Shown here in pieces: positions 6,111 to 8,327 of a DNA stretch of 8,327 bases. This stretch comes from an uncultured Lachnospiraceae bacterium. GTDB taxonomy: Bacteria; Bacillota; Clostridia; Lachnospirales; Lachnospiraceae. The notes beneath the pieces are model-generated. The model saw nothing but the letters and a program-made list of their open reading frames with translations, had not been told where the DNA came from and did no database searches. Position 1 is the first letter of the stretch. Each line of letters opens with the position of its first letter. The DNA lies in contig CAJUSS010000148.1 of assembly GCA_910588895.1 (NCBI GenBank), forward strand, positions 1-8,327. Reading direction: 5' to 3'. A program made the translations under genes and the position numbers.

Positions 6111-6554
6111 TGACAGCGGCGAGGTTATCCCAGAATATGCGGAGGTGCCCTGTCTGCCTCCCAAACAGCGTGCGGAGTGGATCGGGGAGGATATGAAGAA
6201 AAGATTGTCATTTCGTTACTATCCACACCCACGCCAATTGTTGTATAGGTGCGGGCGCACGATCGGTCACCCGGTTAAAGCAGCTCCGAAAGGGGCCTGT
6301 CAAAAAAGGAGCCCCGCTTTTGTAGAAGAACGCCGGTCCCCCCGCGGGGTCTTTCACACGCCCTAGTACCGCTGCGTTCTTACCAAAACACCGGAGCGAG
6401 AGCGCGGCGACGCCCAGACAGGCCCCTCCCGGAGCGGACCATCTGCGGCCTATCTAAGCGATAAGACTCCCTGGCGCGGGTGTGGATAGTAACGTCATTT
6501 CACGGCTATCAGGCCATTGCGGAAAAGGGAATTGAACCCCACCATTACTTGTGA
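6079..6554 (+). pseudogene. Unrecognised C-terminal coding remnant split by a MITE
   Basis: In one frame bases 6079-6214 read VHVTGKDDDSGEVIPEYAEV, PCLPPKQRAEWIGEDMKKRL and then SF, which has protein-like composition. The MITE-like element starts at 6215. Removing bases 6215-6493 plus one copy of GTCATTTC continues the same frame as SFHGYQAIAEKGIEPHHYL to TGA 6552-6554. The restored reading frame argues that this was a real gene end before insertion. The product is not recognised. No start or Shine-Dalgarno is visible and the upstream part merges with the methyltransferase tail, so the 5' end was lost before or apart from the insertion. Function unknown. Confidence 0.55.
6207..6501. mobile_element. 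MITE-like element, 279 bp with 8-bp target duplication
   Basis: The element spans 6215-6493. Its ends are 21-bp inverted repeats with one mismatch: GTTACTATCCACACCC then A-CGCC on the left (6215-6235), and the reverse complement with G for A on the right (6473-6493). Directly outside lie identical 8-bp repeats GTCATTTC (6207-6214 and 6494-6501), a perfect target-site duplication. No transposase is coded inside, so it is non-autonomous. The interior is GC-rich and nested-palindromic: 6283-6301 pairs with 6417-6435 (17 of 19) and 6326-6333 with 6374-6381. An 8-bp duplication is known for several IS groups (such as IS66, ISL3, IS6 and IS1595), and I cannot choose among them. The interrupted reading frame around it supports recent insertion. 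Confidence 0.85.
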
Positions 6555-6560
6555 TATAAT
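6532..6560 (+). promoter_or_regulatory. Sigma-A promoter of the stalk-domain gene
   Basis: TTGAAC (6532-6537), a 17-base spacer and TATAAT (6555-6560), with TGA just before giving an extended -10, form a near-consensus promoter 60 bases before the start codon at 6621. It lies in the tail end of the interrupted reading frame, 30 bases beyond the MITE. Confidence 0.8.
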
Positions 6561-6620
6561 AAAAAAGTAAACTATTGGAAATGACATGCATCTTGGATCT
6601 GAATGTGGAGGGATGAAGAG

Positions 6621-7229
6621 ATGAAAAAATTTGATGGAAAGAGTTTTGTGGCGGGAGTTATAGTTGGAACCTTGGGAATATCAACGGCATTTGCCGCGAC
6701 AGGAATTCGGTCTGCGGTTTTGAGTAATACGGGCATTACTCTCAGGGGGGCTTCTTTGTTACTTGAGAGGCCTCTGGTTTCCGTTGTCATGGAAGGAGAG
6801 CAGACTGCCGGTTTGTACGTGCCTGCAGATGAGGTGTTTGAGAAGCTGGGGTATGGGGTTTCTTATGACGGGGAGAAGAATATTTTGGATTTGATCCCGG
6901 GCGGCGGTTCCCAGGCCGTGAACGGCGGCACTGCTCAGGGGAACGTGGTTATGGATTTGACGAATCATGAGGATCAGCTGAATATCGCGGAATCCGGTTC
7001 GTTTCAGGCGGAGAGTGATCAGATTTTAGTTATAAGTGTGACTTCGGATATCAAAGGCGGGACAGTTGACCTGTTTTTGTTTGACCCCACCGGGAAGGAG
7101 CAGCGCATTACGATCGGTTCGTCTGACATGACAAAGGAGATCCATCTGGAAAAGGGAACTTGGCAGTATAATTGTTCCGGAATGTTTAAAGAGGGTGGGA
7201 TTGTGAGGATTGTTGGGACGATTAAGTAG
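6621..7229 (+). CDS. Secreted stalk-domain protein, 202 residues
   Basis: The start is ATG 6621, eight bases after GGAGGG (6607-6612); an earlier ATG at 6603 has no ribosome site. Residues 1-25 are a Sec signal peptide (MKKFDGK, hydrophobic FVAGVIVGTLGIS, then AFA-A), so the mature protein starts near A26 and acts outside the membrane. Residues 28-92 (GIRSAVLSNTGITL, VSVVMEGEQTAGLYVPADEV, FEKLGYGVSYDGEKNILDL) match the copper-amine-oxidase-N-like stalk domain common in Lachnospiraceae surface proteins. A Gly/Asn linker (94-107) leads to a beta-rich C-terminal region (108-202) with VDLFLFDPTGKEQRI and EKGTWQYNCSGMF. It has no LPXTG, transmembrane tail or lipobox, so it is probably released or loosely wall-associated. 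It is monocistronic, with its own promoter and terminator, and seems intact. Ligand unknown. Confidence 0.85.
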   Translation: MKKFDGKSFVAGVIVGTLGISTAFAATGIRSAVLSNTGITLRGASLLLERPLVSVVMEGEQTAGLYVPADEVFEKLGYGVSYDGEKNILDLIPGGGSQAVNGGTAQGNVVMDLTNHEDQLNIAESGSFQAESDQILVISVTSDIKGGTVDLFLFDPTGKEQRITIGSSDMTKEIHLEKGTWQYNCSGMFKEGGIVRIVGTIK

Positions 7230-7274
7230 AGCTTTGACAGGAAGTGGAATGAGATTGTTTTCTTTAGAGTGAAA

Positions 7275-7306
7275 GGGTAGCTGTCTACAATGGCAGCTAC
7301 CTCATT
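7275..7306 (+). terminator. Terminator after the stalk-domain gene
   Basis: GGTAGCTGTC (7276-7285) pairs with GGCAGCTACC (7292-7301) with one wobble around a six-base loop, 46 bases past the stop codon. The following TCATTTTAT is only a weak T tract. Confidence 0.6.
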
Positions 7307-7325
7307 TTATAGAAGGAACTCTCGG

Positions 7326-7355
7326 AAACCCAGTTTCCCAATTGGAATGGGTTTT
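7326..7355. other. Stem-loop before the DUF2164 gene
   Basis: AAACCCA (7326-7332) and TTCC (7335-7338) pair with GGAA (7344-7347) and TGGGTTT (7348-7354), an 11-bp stem with a two-base bulge and a CAATT loop, ending in TTTT. It may be a second terminator or a leader hairpin of the gene at 7422. Bases 7302-7405 show no gene I can support and no convincing promoter. Confidence 0.4.
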
Positions 7356-7421
7356 GCCGATCTGGCAGGAACCGCAAAGGGGGCCGCGTTGATCCAGATT
7401 ACAGCTAAGGAGGAAATGATT

Positions 7422-7683
7422 GTGAGGAAACGGGAAAGTCTCTCTCAGATTAAGTTGTCGGAGTCTCAGAGGGAGAAGTTGAAAGAGGAGATGGCGGCAT
7501 TTTATCTGGACGTGCGGGGGGGAGGAGCTGGGGATGATCGAACAGATTCGATCATTGGAGTTGTTTGAGGAGAGAATGGCGCCCATTGTTTACAACCGGG
7601 CTCTTGATGACGCGAAACGGTGGTTTGGTCAGGCTATGGAGAATGTGGAGTCGGATTATTATGGGCTTTATAAGCATGAGTAG
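7422..7683 (+). pseudogene. DUF2164-family protein, frameshifted in a G7 run
   Basis: AAGGAGG (7407-7413) sits two bases before an ATG (7416) and eight before GTG 7422, so the GTG is the better start. The product begins RKRESLSQIKLSESQREKLK and EEMAAFYLDVRG, like the start of DUF2164 proteins (about 80 residues, cytoplasmic, function unknown), in which a xRGEELG motif follows. Here a run of seven G (7516-7522) shifts the frame. With six G it continues GEELGMIEQIRSLELFEERM, APIVYNRALDDAKRWFGQ and ends at TAG 7681-7683. Read as is, it gives a 50-residue truncated protein ending at 7568. A sequencing error or slippage in the G run are both possible. The TAG stop overlaps the first bases of the 18-bp repeat at the IS end. 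Confidence 0.75.
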
Positions 7684-7698
7684 GTAATTGCGAAACTC
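7681..7698. repeat. 18-bp repeat at the IS edge, second copy
   Basis: TAGGTAATTGCGAAACTC is identical to 5343-5360. It is followed by GTGTCCGAGTTCCGC, which partly inverts GCGAAACTC, so the IS end itself can fold. It marks the probable outer end of the IS, or the repeat at its insertion point. Confidence 0.6.
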
Positions 7699-8327
7699 GT
7701 GTCCGAGTTCCGCGATCCTGAACAGAAACAAGGAAGGATTCGCGTATCATGCGAACTCTGGGATAAAAAGAAGATAACGGAGCATTTTAGGCGCACTTTG
7801 ATAAGCCATAGGTATTATTAAGTTGGTAAGTCCTATGCTATGAGAGGTTTTAAGCTGCGGATATATTCTAGATGGTGGATCTTATCCGCAAGAACCACTG
7901 CTGTCAACTGGGTAATGCCGGCAAGGATCAGGTCGGCATGCAGGGTCTTTTCATTTTGGGTACGGCGTCCTGCGAGACAGAGATCATCCTTGATATGGTG
8001 GATATCTCTTTCAACAACAGTCCTGATCTTATAGGTATCGTCCCATTCCTGTGTTCCACGGAGTGCGCCGGGATAAGCCCTGGAGTCTTTTTCGGGATAT
8101 ATATAAACCGTGCGTCCGCAAGATGAAGAAGTACAGGGGCAGTCACAGCAGCAGAGCCGATAGTTTTTGCCGGTTTGTTTATCATGACGCCATTTGATTT
8201 TAGGACATACAAATTTATATCTTGTCATACCACTGCGGAGCTTTGAAATTCCTTCGTACTTCATCGGAAGGGATGCAGTGGCAAAATGTTTATTAGCGCC
8301 AAAAGTATCGCCGGAAAGCAATGCTTT
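7684..8327 (-). mobile_element. Insertion sequence, 3' part, runs off the window
   Basis: The right end of the window carries the transposase-coding strand reading leftward and about 150 bases of non-coding IS end (7684-7832) up to the repeat shared with 5343-5360. The other end lies outside the window, so length, terminal repeats and target duplication cannot be confirmed. The left limit is inferred from the repeated sequence. Confidence 0.55.
7833..8327 (-). CDS. DDE transposase (IS4/IS1182-like), C-terminal part
   Basis: The frame enters from beyond 8327 and ends at TAG (7833-7835), giving about 164 residues. A cysteine-rich segment (YRLCCCDCPCTSSSCGR) suggests a zinc-binding insert. It is followed by VYIYPEKDSRAYPGALRGTQ and the catalytic C-terminal signature YKIRTVVERDIHHIK, which fits Y-(2)-R-(3)-E-(6)-K exactly, the YREK motif that holds the last acidic residue of DDE transposases of the IS4/IS1182 type. 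The C-terminus is NEKTLHADLILAGITQLTAV and SLKPLIA. The first two catalytic aspartates would lie outside the window, so whether the gene is intact is unknown. No frameshift is visible in the part seen. Confidence 0.85.
   Translation of the reverse strand, partial: KALLSGDTFGANKHFATASLPMKYEGISKLRSGMTRYKFVCPKIKWRHDKQTGKNYRLCCCDCPCTSSSCGRTVYIYPEKDSRAYPGALRGTQEWDDTYKIRTVVERDIHHIKDDLCLAGRRTQNEKTLHADLILAGITQLTAVVLADKIHHLEYIRSLKPLIA

Noticed and set aside
6103..6366. Protein read through the left half of the MITE
   Set aside because: Beyond base 6214 it is translated from inserted palindromic DNA and has no family likeness.
7290..7415. N-terminal extension of the DUF2164 gene from an ATG at 7290
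   Set aside because: It starts inside a terminator hairpin, has no ribosome site, and a strong Shine-Dalgarno at 7407-7413 points to the start at 7422.
7840..8126. Plus-strand open frames at the right edge
   Set aside because: They are antisense to the transposase with its exact YREK signature.
1..8327. tRNA, rRNA, CRISPR array or riboswitch
   Set aside because: No cloverleaf, regularly spaced repeats or known aptamer core was seen on either strand by eye.

Overview
The window looks like a decayed accessory island from a Clostridia genome, most likely Lachnospiraceae-like. This rests on remembered family resemblance: the stalk-domain secreted protein, the recombinase fragment, the phage genes and the transposase all read like Lachnospiraceae proteins. 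Shine-Dalgarno sites are strong AGGAGG types and promoters are sigma-A consensus. No rRNA, tRNA or CRISPR array was seen.

Layout. (1) Bases 2-91 hold the N-terminal tip of a serine recombinase on the plus strand, cut off abruptly, followed by a bidirectional-looking terminator (121-168). (2) Bases 193-3115, minus strand, hold a four-gene phage-defence-like operon in collapsed form. In transcription order it has the C-terminal end of a DUF3883 SNF2-type helicase, a YhcG/DUF1016 PD-(D/E)XK nuclease, the N-terminal third or so of a DUF1156 (COG1743) adenine methylase, and the last about 50 codons of a DUF499 (COG1483) ATPase. Gene order and coupling survive (GTGA overlap, 14-base gap), but every gene has lost internal or terminal sequence. 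(3) Bases 3188-5341, plus strand, are a fragment of a prophage head-gene cluster: portal C-terminus, MuF-type head morphogenesis protein and HK97-type prohead protease. Inserted in it is a small cassette with its own promoter, a 51-residue protein, a ribbon-helix-helix regulator and its own terminator (4108-4682), laid out like a phage moron. (4) Bases 5343-5403 are a long inverted repeat whose first 18 bases recur at 7681-7698, next to an IS. (5) Bases 5438-6110 are a SAM methyltransferase gene with an internal deletion. (6) Bases 6079-6554 are an unrecognised reading frame split by a 279-bp MITE-like element (6215-6493) with 21-bp terminal inverted repeats and a perfect 8-bp target duplication. 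(7) Bases 6621-7229 are an apparently intact secreted stalk-domain protein with a near-consensus promoter. (8) Bases 7422-7683 are a DUF2164-family gene broken in a run of seven G. (9) Bases 7684-8327 are one end of an IS with a YREK-type DDE transposase.

The dominant theme is erosion by small deletions. Genes of unrelated function (defence, phage, metabolic) all carry internal deletions, several with short microhomology at the join, plus two single-base frameshifts. Only the 51-residue gene, the RHH gene and the stalk-domain gene look intact. Deletion sizes are inferred from remembered family lengths, not from an alignment. The most interesting items are the collapsed helicase-YhcG-methylase-ATPase operon, the moron-like cassette with a palindrome over its -35 box, and the MITE whose removal restores a reading frame.
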